A stretch of DNA of 8,443 bases from JAAFIP01 sp031431335 (lineage in GTDB: Bacteria; Pseudomonadota; Gammaproteobacteria; Burkholderiales; Burkholderiaceae_C). The position numbers and the translations under genes are program-made. The stretch is taken from the NCBI GenBank assembly GCA_031431335.1, contig JANPDG010000060.1, forward strand, positions 1-8,443. Reading direction: 5' to 3'. The notes below the pieces were generated by a model. That model saw only the letters and a list, made by a program, of their open reading frames with translations, was not told where the DNA came from and did no database searches. Shown here piece by piece: positions 1 to 6,079 of this stretch (its first letter is position 1; each line of letters begins with the position of its first letter).

Positions 1-668
1 GCGCAGTCTTCCGCCGAGTGCGCCATTGGTCCGGCTTGATCAAGGCTGGAGGCAAAGGCTACCATGCCGTATCGGCTGGCGCGGCCATAGGTGGGCTTGA
101 TGCCAGTGATGCCGCAAAACGCAGCGGGTTGGCGAATGGAGCCGCCCGTGTCGGTGCCCGTGGCAGCGGCGCACAGGCCTGCCGCCACAGCGGCTGCGCT
201 GCCGCCAGACGAGCCACCGGGCACGCGGCTGGTGTCCCACGGGTTGAGCACTTTTTTGTAGGCCGAGTTTTCGTTGGCCGAGCCCATGGCAAACTCGTCG
301 CAGTTGAGCTTGCCCAAGGTCACCGCGCCCTGCGCCGCCATTTGGCTTACTACTGTGCTATTGAACGGTGAGCGGTAACCGCTGAGCATGATGGACCCGG
401 CAGTGGTGGCGAAGTCGCTGGTAACGAAGATGTCTTTGTGGGCAATGGGCACGCCCAGCAGCGGGGCGACCTCACCAGCGGCGAGGCGCGCGTCGGCGGC
501 GCGGGCTTGCGCCAAAGTGACGGCCTCGTCAGTGGCCAAAAATGCACCCAGGTGAGCGTGCTGCTGCATGCGCGCCAAATAGTGCTGGCTTAGCTCGACA
601 GCAGAGACTTTTTTAGCGGCCAGTTGCTTGGCCAATTCGGCTACGCCAAAAGTATGCAGTTGGGTCAT
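1..668 (-). CDS. gatA: Glu-tRNA(Gln)/Asp-tRNA(Asn) amidotransferase subunit A, 5' part only
   Basis: This is the amidase subunit of GatCAB, the cytoplasmic enzyme that converts Glu-tRNA(Gln) (and often Asp-tRNA(Asn)) to the amidated form, using ammonia released from glutamine. 222 codons are visible and the frame is still open at the window edge; the family is usually about 490 residues, so a little under half is present. The amidase signature is clear: Lys78 in the HKD motif, a GGSSGGS loop at 151-157 with the cis-Ser at 153, and the GTDTGGS motif with Ser177. These form the Lys-cisSer-Ser triad, one position off the textbook K79/S154/S178 numbering. The ATG at 668 follows the gatC stop by 9 nt, with AAGG as a modest ribosome binding site, so it is co-transcribed with gatC. 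gatB probably lies beyond the left edge. Nothing is broken in the visible part. Confidence 0.97.
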   Translation of the reverse strand, partial: MTQLHTFGVAELAKQLAAKKVSAVELSQHYLARMQQHAHLGAFLATDEAVTLAQARAADARLAAGEVAPLLGVPIAHKDIFVTSDFATTAGSIMLSGYRSPFNSTVVSQMAAQGAVTLGKLNCDEFAMGSANENSAYKKVLNPWDTSRVPGGSSGGSAAAVAAGLCAAATGTDTGGSIRQPAAFCGITGIKPTYGRASRYGMVAFASSLDQAGPMAHSAEDC

Positions 669-677
669 GGCGCGGCC

Positions 678-977
678 TTATTCGATCACTTTGGGAACCA
701 AAAACAGGCCCCGCTCAACAGCCGGGGCACTGCGCTGGTTGGCGCCCCGTTGGTCAGGCTCGCTGGCTATGTCAGCGCGCAGGCGCAGGGCGATGTCATG
801 GATCACGGCAACTGGGTGAGCCAGCGGCTCGATGCCGGTGGTGTCGACCGCGCGCATTTGCTCCACGATGTCAAAAAAGCCATTGATTTGGCCCAGCATG
901 CGCTGCGACTCTTCGGGCTGGAGTTCTAGCCGCGCCAGGTTGGCAATGCGGTCAATGTCTTGCGAATTCAGGGCCAT
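678..977 (-). CDS. gatC: Glu-tRNA(Gln)/Asp-tRNA(Asn) amidotransferase subunit C
   Basis: This 99-residue protein has the normal length for GatC, the small subunit that wraps around and stabilises the GatA-GatB pair. Recognisable parts are the N-terminal helix (IANLARLEL, residues 11-19), the segment VEQMRAVDTTGIEPLAHP (38-55) that fits the family's central linker, and the C-terminal ERGLFLVPKVIE (88-99), the conserved tail. The ATG at 977 was chosen because the protein then begins MALNSQDIDRIA, as expected for the family. The frame stays open upstream to another ATG at 1112, but the extra 45 residues would not match GatC. The ribosome binding site is poor: only an AAGAT stretch about 14 nt upstream. 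It is the first gene of the gatC-gatA unit and is divergent from mreB. Confidence 0.96.
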   Translation of the reverse strand: MALNSQDIDRIANLARLELQPEESQRMLGQINGFFDIVEQMRAVDTTGIEPLAHPVAVIHDIALRLRADIASEPDQRGANQRSAPAVERGLFLVPKVIE

Positions 978-1071
978 GGGGATCACAACAATCTTTTGAA
1001 CAATCTGGAAAAACGCCTGCGCGCGGTCTACTTGGGCTGCCAGGGCTTTGTAAGCCCGTGTTTCTGCATCA

Positions 1072-1099
1072 AAAATAAGAGCAAAAACGGCCGTTTCAA
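1072..1099 (-). promoter_or_regulatory. Candidate sigma-70 promoter for gatC-gatA
   Basis: Read on the minus strand, TTGAAA (plus positions 1094-1099, 5 of 6 matches to the -35 consensus) is followed after 16 nt by TATTTT (1072-1077, 4 of 6 matches to -10). Transcription would start near 1065, leaving a leader of about 90 nt. An alternative is GATAAT at 1125-1130 (5 of 6) with TTGAAG at 1150-1155, but its 19-nt spacer is less favourable. Prediction by eye only. Confidence 0.35.
1085..1096. repeat. 12-bp perfect palindrome AAACGGCCGTTT
   Basis: The sequence AAACGGCCGTTT reads identically on both strands, and the symmetry stops at the flanking bases. It overlaps the proposed -35 element and spacer of the gatC promoter. 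It could be a binding site for a dimeric regulator, but a palindrome of this length can also occur by chance. Confidence 0.4.
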
Positions 1100-1104
1100 G
1101 CGAG

Positions 1105-1113
1105 TTATGCACA
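1105..1113 (+). promoter_or_regulatory. DnaA-box-like 9-mer TTATGCACA
   Basis: TTATGCACA fits the DnaA-box consensus TTWTNCACA at every position. It stands alone in the divergent region with no second box nearby and no AT-rich unwinding element, so this is not an origin. It could be a regulatory DnaA site or a chance match. Confidence 0.25.
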
Positions 1114-1165
1114 GGGGATGCGGTATTATCCTGCCTTTAGGGTAAATGCCTTCAACACGGGCTAA

Positions 1166-1193
1166 TTTGCACCAAAAAACGGTTTTTTATAAT
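1166..1193 (+). promoter_or_regulatory. Candidate sigma-70 promoter for mreB operon
   Basis: A perfect TATAAT -10 hexamer at 1188-1193 is preceded after 16 nt by TTTGCA at 1166-1171 (4 of 6 matches to TTGACA). The spacer holds an A6 tract then a T6 tract (1174-1179 and 1183-1188), which should bend or stiffen the DNA. A start near 1200 would give a leader of about 55 nt before the mreB ATG. This is the best promoter candidate in the window. Confidence 0.6.
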
Positions 1194-1240
1194 TTTAAGT
1201 TGTAGTGCAGCGATGTTGCAGCCCAATGGCGCACCATGCT

Positions 1241-1248
1241 GGAGAGGA
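1241..1248 (+). promoter_or_regulatory. Strong ribosome binding site of mreB
   Basis: GGAGAGGA lies 7 nt before the ATG at 1256. It is the best Shine-Dalgarno match in the window and fixes the mreB start. The downstream genes have weaker sites, consistent with MreB being made in excess over MreC and PBP2. Confidence 0.8.
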
Positions 1249-1255
1249 ATAGAAG

Positions 1256-2299
1256 ATGTTTGCAGCTTTCCGTCGGTACTTTTCTACCGATTTGGCGATT
1301 GACCTTGGCACCGCCAACACCCTGATTTTTGTACGCGACAAGGGCATTGTTTTGGACGAGCCTTCGGTTGTGGCGATTCGCCATGAAGGCGGCCCCCAAG
1401 GCAAAAAGACTATTCAGGCCGTTGGCAAAGAAGCCAAGGCCATGCTGGGCAAGGTTCCCGGCAACATCGAAGCCATTCGCCCGATGAAAGACGGGGTGAT
1501 CGCCGATTTCACCGTCACCGAGCAAATGCTCAAGCAGTTCATCAAAATGGTGCATCCGCGCTCCATGATGCGCCCCAGCCCGCGCATCATCATTTGCGTG
1601 CCTTGCGGCTCTACCCAAGTCGAGCGCCGCGCTATCCGCGAAAGCGCCTTGGGCGCGGGCGCTTCCGAGGTGTATTTGATCGAAGAGCCGATGGCGGCAG
1701 CTATTGGCGCAGGCTTGCCCGTCAGCGAGGCCAGCGGCTCGATGGTGGTGGACATTGGCGGCGGCACCACCGAGGTGGGCGTGATCTCGCTGGGCGGCAT
1801 GGTCTACAAAGGCTCGGTGCGCGTAGGTGGCGACAAGTTTGACGAAGCCATCATCAACTACATTCGCCGCAACTACGGCATGCTGATTGGCGAGCCCACC
1901 GCAGAGGCGATCAAAAAGCAAATTGGCTCGGCCTTTCCCGGCTCTGAAGTCAAAGAAATGGAAGTCAAGGGCCGCAACCTGTCCGAAGGCGTGCCGCGCA
2001 GCTTTACCATCAGCTCCAACGAAATTTTAGAAGCGCTGACCGACCCGCTGAACAACATTGTCTCGGCTGTGAAAAACGCACTGGAGCAAACCCCCCCCGA
2101 GCTGGGCGCAGACATTGCCGAGCGCGGCATGATGCTCACCGGCGGTGGCGCGCTGCTGCGCGACCTAGACCGCTTGCTGGCCGAAGAAACCGGCCTGCCC
2201 GTGCTGGTGGCTGAAGACCCGCTGACCTGTGTGGTGCGCGGCTGCGGTATTGCGCTGGAGCGCATGGAGCGCTTAGGCTCGATCTTCACTTCGGAATAA
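1256..2299 (+). CDS. mreB: Rod-shape-determining actin homologue MreB
   Basis: MreB is the bacterial actin that polymerises with ATP into membrane-bound filaments and guides lateral wall synthesis by the elongasome. The 347-residue length is normal. Actin-fold nucleotide motifs are in order: phosphate-1 loop DLGTANT (16-22), EEPMAAAIGAGLP (143-155), phosphate-2 loop DIGGGTTEV (166-174) and adenosine motif LTGGGALLRDL (294-304). The N-terminal MFAAFRRYF is the short amphipathic membrane-binding helix typical of Gram-negative MreB. It is the first gene of mreBCD-mrdA and is preceded by a TATAAT promoter candidate and a strong ribosome binding site. Near the 3' end a run of eight C (2091-2098) encodes part of Thr-Pro-Pro. 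The gene is intact and typical. Confidence 0.99.
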   Translation: MFAAFRRYFSTDLAIDLGTANTLIFVRDKGIVLDEPSVVAIRHEGGPQGKKTIQAVGKEAKAMLGKVPGNIEAIRPMKDGVIADFTVTEQMLKQFIKMVHPRSMMRPSPRIIICVPCGSTQVERRAIRESALGAGASEVYLIEEPMAAAIGAGLPVSEASGSMVVDIGGGTTEVGVISLGGMVYKGSVRVGGDKFDEAIINYIRRNYGMLIGEPTAEAIKKQIGSAFPGSEVKEMEVKGRNLSEGVPRSFTISSNEILEALTDPLNNIVSAVKNALEQTPPELGADIAERGMMLTGGGALLRDLDRLLAEETGLPVLVAEDPLTCVVRGCGIALERMERLGSIFTSE

Positions 2300-2318
2300 T
2301 TTACCCGGACTCACGACC

Positions 2319-2332
2319 GTGCCATTAGGCAC
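2319..2332 (+). promoter_or_regulatory. Hairpin that includes the mreC start codon
   Basis: GTGCC (2319-2323), loop ATTA, and GGCAC (2328-2332) form a perfect 5-bp stem with a 4-nt loop. The mreC GTG start codon is the first three bases of the stem. Together with a weak Shine-Dalgarno (only CGGA nearby) and the 19-nt distance from the mreB stop, this suggests mreC translation depends on ribosomes arriving from mreB. The repeat is seen directly; its effect on translation is inferred. Confidence 0.45.
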
Positions 2333-3239
2333 CCTTGACCGCTCCCCCCCCGCCTTTTTTAAACAAGGGCCGTCGGCGTTCTCTAAGCTGATGTTTTTCA
2401 GCGCTTTGGCACTTTTCTTGATGGTGGCCGATGCGCGCTTTAAAGTGACGCAGCCTCTGCGTGCAGCCATATCAACCGTGCTCTATCCTGCGCAATGGTT
2501 GGCCATGCGGCCCGTGCTGCTGGCACAAGATGGGGGCGCGTACTTTGAGTCTTTGCAAAGCGCGCAGCGCTCGCAAGAAGATATCCGTAAGAAGCTAGCA
2601 CTGCAAGCCCAGCGTGCAGCCCAAGTCGAGCAACTGTCATTAGAAAATACACGTCTGCGTAAACTGCTTGCGCTGCGCGGGCAAATTACGACCACTGCTC
2701 AGGCCGCTGAAGTGCTGTATGACGCTGCTGACCCCTACACACGGCGTATCGTCATCGACAAGGGGCTCACGCAAGGCATCAAGCCAGGCTCTCCAGTGAT
2801 CGACGAAGTAGGTGTGCTGGGACAGGTGACGCGCGTCTACCCCTTGGTGAGCGAAGTCACGCTACTGGTCGACCGCGAACACACAATTCCTGTGCTCAAT
2901 ACCCGCACTGGAGCGCGCAGTGTGGTGTACGGTGACCCGGTAAGCCATGGCGGCAGCCTGGAGCTACGTTTTATGGCGGGCAATGCAGACGTGCAGCAAG
3001 GCGATATCTTGGCTACCAGTGGTGTAGATGGTGTGTACCCAGCAGGGTTGTCGGTGGCACGAATTGACAAAATCGAGCGCCGCGCTGACTCGGCTTTTGC
3101 GCGTATTTACTGCCAGCCGTTGGCGCTGATTCACAGCACCAAACATGTGATGGTGATAGACCCGGTTGCAGCGCAAATTCCAGATCGGCCCGTACCTGCA
3201 CCCGCACCTGTGGTTGGCAAGAAAGGGGCTGCAAAATGA
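2319..3239 (+). CDS. mreC: Rod-shape-determining protein MreC
   Basis: MreC is a bitopic inner-membrane protein whose periplasmic part binds PBP2 and activates the RodA-PBP2 complex. At 306 residues it has a short cytoplasmic N-terminus, one membrane segment (about 23-37, FFSALALFLMVA), a coiled coil (about 75-118) that drives dimerisation, and the beta-barrel MreC domain (about 125-282, with VIDKGLTQGIKPGSPVIDE and GVLGQVTRV). It ends in a Pro/Ala-rich tail (287-302, PDRPVPAPAPVVG). The GTG start is chosen because it gives the MPLGTLDR N-terminus I associate with this bacterial group, and the next Met (residue 25) lies inside the membrane segment. Codons 9-14 contain C8 and T6 runs. The stop overlaps the mreD start by 4 nt (ATGA). 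Confidence 0.97.
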   Translation: MPLGTLDRSPPAFFKQGPSAFSKLMFFSALALFLMVADARFKVTQPLRAAISTVLYPAQWLAMRPVLLAQDGGAYFESLQSAQRSQEDIRKKLALQAQRAAQVEQLSLENTRLRKLLALRGQITTTAQAAEVLYDAADPYTRRIVIDKGLTQGIKPGSPVIDEVGVLGQVTRVYPLVSEVTLLVDREHTIPVLNTRTGARSVVYGDPVSHGGSLELRFMAGNADVQQGDILATSGVDGVYPAGLSVARIDKIERRADSAFARIYCQPLALIHSTKHVMVIDPVAAQIPDRPVPAPAPVVGKKGAAK

Positions 3240-3763
3240 TCATGCGTTCTGGCCAACAGCTTTTGCTACCCGCAAATCCACTTTTTATTTGGAGCAGCTT
3301 GCTGGTAGCGATGCTGCTGAATTTTTTAGTCTCTACGGCGGCAGGTCGCGTGCCTTATGTACCCGACTTGGTGGCTTTGGTGTTGGTATTTTGGTCTGTG
3401 CACCAACCCCAGCGCGTTGGCATTGGCATTGCATTTTGTTTTGGCTTGGCGATGGATGTGCAGCAGGGGGCGTTGCTGGGACAGCATGCGCTGTGCTATT
3501 CGGCATTGAGCTTTGGAGCCATCGTTGTGCACCGCCGCTTGCTGTGGTTTAGCGTTCCGTCACAGGCTTTGCAAGTGTTGCCTTTGTTTTTGGCGGCACA
3601 TGCGTTAGAACTGGTCATGCGGATGTTGGGTGGCGGCACATTTCCGGGGTTGATGACGTTTTTGGCACCTGCGCTTGAAGCCTTGCTCTGGCCTGTGGTC
3701 TCTATCCTGCTGCTGGCACCGCAGCGCCGTGCGCCCGATCCAGACGCAAACCGTCCGCTGTAG
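3236..3763 (+). CDS. mreD: Rod-shape-determining membrane protein MreD
   Basis: MreD is a small polytopic inner-membrane protein that joins MreC and the MreB filament in the elongasome. It has 175 residues with about five or six hydrophobic segments (around 18-36, 43-56, 61-75, 85-98, 110-127 and 142-161). The diagnostic stretch is DLVALVLVFW (44-53), then the P-x-RVGIGIAF-x-x-GLAMDVQQG region (58-78). The ATG at 3236 overlaps the mreC stop (ATGA) and has AAAGGGG 7 nt upstream (3222-3228), a good ribosome binding site. A second in-frame ATG at 3242 would shorten it by two residues. The C-terminus is a charged cytoplasmic-type tail (PQRRAPDPDANRPL). Confidence 0.96.
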   Translation: MIMRSGQQLLLPANPLFIWSSLLVAMLLNFLVSTAAGRVPYVPDLVALVLVFWSVHQPQRVGIGIAFCFGLAMDVQQGALLGQHALCYSALSFGAIVVHRRLLWFSVPSQALQVLPLFLAAHALELVMRMLGGGTFPGLMTFLAPALEALLWPVVSILLLAPQRRAPDPDANRPL

Positions 3764-3777
3764 CACGGTAACTTGCC

Positions 3778-5790
3778 ATGACTGAACTGCGTAATGTCGA
3801 AGCAGAGCTGGTACGGTTTCGCCGCCGGGTGCTGGTGGCCAGCTTGATGGTGATCGCTGCGTTTGGTTTGCTGGCTTCGCGGCTGGTGTATTTGCAGGTC
3901 GTGCGCCATGAAGACCTCAATGAACAAGCCGAGAGCAACCGAACAGCGGTGGTGCCCATTGTGCCCAACCGCGGCTTGATACTGGACCGCAATGGTTTGA
4001 TTTTGGCCACTAATTATTCAGCCTACACGCTAGAGATTACGCCGTCTAAAGTGGCGAGTCTAGAAGATACGATTGAGCAACTCAGTGCGGTGGTTGACAT
4101 TACGGCGCGTGACCGCAGGCGGTTTAAAAAGCTTTTGGACGAGTCTAAAAGCTTTGAATCTTTGCCCATCCGTACGCGCTTGTCCGATGAAGAGGTGGCT
4201 AAGTTTGCGGCGCAACGCTTTCGCTTTGTTGGGGTAGACATCAAGGCGCGCCTATTTCGAACCTACCCTTATGGTGAAGTGGCAAGCCATGTGGTGGGCT
4301 ACATTGGCCGCATCAACCAACGCGAAAAAGAAGCCATCGAAGAGGGCGACGAAGAAGAGCAAATCAACTACAAAGGCACCGAATACATTGGCAAGCTAGG
4401 CGTTGAGCAAAGCTTTGAAAAACAACTGCACGGCACGACAGGTGTCGAAGAGATGGAAACCTCTGCAGGTGGCCGTGCCGTCCGCAAGCTAGCCAGCACA
4501 CCCGCCACGCCAGGCAACACCATTCAGCTGTCGATTGATATCAAGCTGCAAAAGCTGGTAGAAGAAATGTTTGGCCAAAGGCGCGGCGCACTGGTGGCCA
4601 TTGACCCGCGCAATGGCGAGGTGCTGGCGTTTGTCAGCAAGCCCACCTTTGACCCCAACTTGTTTGTAGAAGGCATCGACACAGAGAACTGGGCCTTGCT
4701 CAATGAGTCAATTGACAAACCGCTGCTCAATCGGGCACTGCGCGGCACCTACCCGCCCGGCTCTACCTACAAGCCATTCATGGCCATGGCGGCACTAGAA
4801 ACAGGCAAGCGCACGGCAGGAACCATCATCAATGACGCGGGCTCGTGGACTTTTGGCGGCCACACTTTTCGCAGCCACGGCGATGGCGGGCTGGGCGCTG
4901 TCGACATGTACCGCAGCATTGTGAAATCAAGCAATGTGTATTACTACTCTCTTGCCAATGAGCTGGGCGTAGATGCCATGTACGATTTTATGAAGCCGCT
5001 CAGTTTTGGCCAGTACACAGGCATTGATATCAACGGCGAGGTGCGCGGCGTGTTGCCAAGCACCGAATGGAAGCGCAATGCCTACAAAAAGCCTGAGCAA
5101 AAAAAATGGTACGCAGGCGAGACGATATCTTTAGGCATTGGGCAAGGCTACAACACATTTACGATGCTGCAGTTAGCCCAGGCTACCGCTGTATTGGCCA
5201 ATGCAGGCATCAAACACAAGCCGCGCTTGGTGATCGCAACGCAAGACTCCATGCTGCGCCAACGGGTGCCCGTTCCACCAGATCCGCCTATCGATTTAGG
5301 CTATAAACCAGAAAACGTGGCAGTGGTTCACAGAGCTTTGGTGGGCGTGACAACCGATGGCACATCTGCCCGTGTGTTTGCTGGTGCAGGCTATGTGAGC
5401 GGCGGAAAAACAGGCACAGCCCAAGCCGTCACGATTGGTCAAAAAGAAAAATACGACGCCCGCAAACTCGAAGAGCAGCAACGTGACCACGCGCTGTACA
5501 TGGCGTTTGCACCCGCACAATCGCCGCAAATTGCGATTGCTGTGATTGTGGAAAATGCTGGATTTGGAGCAGAGCATGCTGCACCTATCGCGCGGCGTGC
5601 CTTTGATTATTGGTTGCTGGGCCAGTATCCTAGTGAGCAAGATATGGCGGCTGTACAAAAAGGGCAAGCCTCAGCGCCGATTGGCAAGCCCCGCTTGGCA
5701 GCAGATATTCCATGGCCTGCTGCCAGCGCTGGGCCTGCAGGCTCCAGTGTGTCGTCAAACACTGTCACCAGCGTTAAAAATGCCCCTTGA
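3778..5790 (+). CDS. mrdA: Penicillin-binding protein 2, elongation transpeptidase
   Basis: PBP2 cross-links peptidoglycan during side-wall growth and works with the glycosyltransferase RodA. The 670-residue protein has a cytoplasmic N-terminus, one membrane anchor (about 18-38), a PBP dimerisation/pedestal domain (about 60-235, including NRGLILDRNG at 64-73), and a class B transpeptidase domain (about 265-615). All three catalytic motifs are present: STYK with nucleophile Ser329, SSN at 384-386 and KTGT at 544-547. After the domain comes an Ala/Pro/Ser-rich tail (about 620-670) of no obvious fold. The ATG at 3778 lies 14 nt after mreD, with only a weak GGTAA-like ribosome binding site, so it is read as part of the operon. 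An A8 run at 5099-5106 lies within codons for Gln-Lys-Lys. The expected next gene, rodA, is absent. Confidence 0.98.
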   Translation: MTELRNVEAELVRFRRRVLVASLMVIAAFGLLASRLVYLQVVRHEDLNEQAESNRTAVVPIVPNRGLILDRNGLILATNYSAYTLEITPSKVASLEDTIEQLSAVVDITARDRRRFKKLLDESKSFESLPIRTRLSDEEVAKFAAQRFRFVGVDIKARLFRTYPYGEVASHVVGYIGRINQREKEAIEEGDEEEQINYKGTEYIGKLGVEQSFEKQLHGTTGVEEMETSAGGRAVRKLASTPATPGNTIQLSIDIKLQKLVEEMFGQRRGALVAIDPRNGEVLAFVSKPTFDPNLFVEGIDTENWALLNESIDKPLLNRALRGTYPPGSTYKPFMAMAALETGKRTAGTIINDAGSWTFGGHTFRSHGDGGLGAVDMYRSIVKSSNVYYYSLANELGVDAMYDFMKPLSFGQYTGIDINGEVRGVLPSTEWKRNAYKKPEQKKWYAGETISLGIGQGYNTFTMLQLAQATAVLANAGIKHKPRLVIATQDSMLRQRVPVPPDPPIDLGYKPENVAVVHRALVGVTTDGTSARVFAGAGYVSGGKTGTAQAVTIGQKEKYDARKLEEQQRDHALYMAFAPAQSPQIAIAVIVENAGFGAEHAAPIARRAFDYWLLGQYPSEQDMAAVQKGQASAPIGKPRLAADIPWPAASAGPAGSSVSSNTVTSVKNAP

Positions 5791-6079
5791 TTGATGTTTG
5801 CAGCACGCTGGCGCGGCCTGCCGCTAGCCGTGCTGCGCTCACAGCGCAGGCCCACCAAACAAAAAGGCTAGCCTGGTAGGCTAGCCTTTTTTGCATCTAA
5901 CGTGCGCACAGGTGATGCGCCGCTGGGTATTGTGTCTCCTCGTGCCCTCAGGTTCGGCAAGCCGATCTAAGTAATGACAATGTAGGCCGATTCACTTGTG
6001 TTGGGCATCAGGATTTTCCCTTTGGGGACAACCCTGTGCCGCCAGTCGCAGGCGCGCTTTAACCACGCTCTACGCGAAG
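5791..6079. other. Intergenic region between convergent mrdA and GMC gene
   Basis: This 289-nt stretch holds the convergent terminator at 5861-5892. A shorter hairpin precedes it (CTGCGC 5833-5838, loop TCACA, GCGCAG 5844-5849) without a following T run. From 5893 to 6079 I see no convincing gene, RNA or remnant of rodA; only a 13-codon minus-strand frame (5967-6008) with a passable ribosome binding site. Confidence 0.6.
5861..5892. terminator. Strong bidirectional intrinsic terminator
   Basis: AAAAAGGCTAGCC (5861-5873), a 5-nt loop TGGTA and GGCTAGCCTTTTT (5879-5891) pair perfectly over 13 bp, with an 8-bp GC-containing core. Six T follow the core on the plus strand (5887-5892) and five T on the minus strand. 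It can therefore end the mre-mrdA transcript 70 nt after its stop and the GMC transcript from the other side. Confidence 0.92.

Larger units (their letters stand above)
978..1255. promoter_or_regulatory. Divergent gatC / mreB intergenic region
   Basis: This 278-nt stretch separates two divergent essential operons. I see no convincing gene in it. It carries the candidate promoters, palindrome and DnaA-box-like site listed separately. The half nearest gatC (about 978-1070) is open in the gatC frame and looks codon-like, but it does not match known GatC N-termini. Confidence 0.7.

Noticed and set aside
18..371. 117-codon plus-strand open frame opposite gatA
   Set aside because: It is antisense to unmistakable gatA coding sequence containing the amidase signature, with a composition typical of a shadow frame.
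678..1112. Longer GatC starting at the ATG at 1112
   Set aside because: It would give 144 residues with a non-homologous N-terminus and would run through the proposed promoter. The start at 977 gives the standard 99-residue protein.
1105..1113. Possible replication origin based on the DnaA-box match
   Set aside because: There is only one box, no cluster, no AT-rich element and no dnaA/dnaN nearby, so an origin is not supported.
1187..1921. 244-codon minus-strand open frame opposite mreB
   Set aside because: It lies fully antisense to the highly conserved mreB and its promoter. The His/Ala/Asn-rich product matches nothing I recognise and is an expected by-product of codon bias.
5833..5849. 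Short GC hairpin before the main terminator
   Set aside because: It has a 6-bp stem and no T run, and a far stronger terminator follows, so it is probably chance.
5967..6008. 13-residue minus-strand micro-ORF with an AAAGGG-like ribosome binding site, just downstream of the GMC gene
   Set aside because: Too short to judge from one sequence, no recognised family; kept only as a note.
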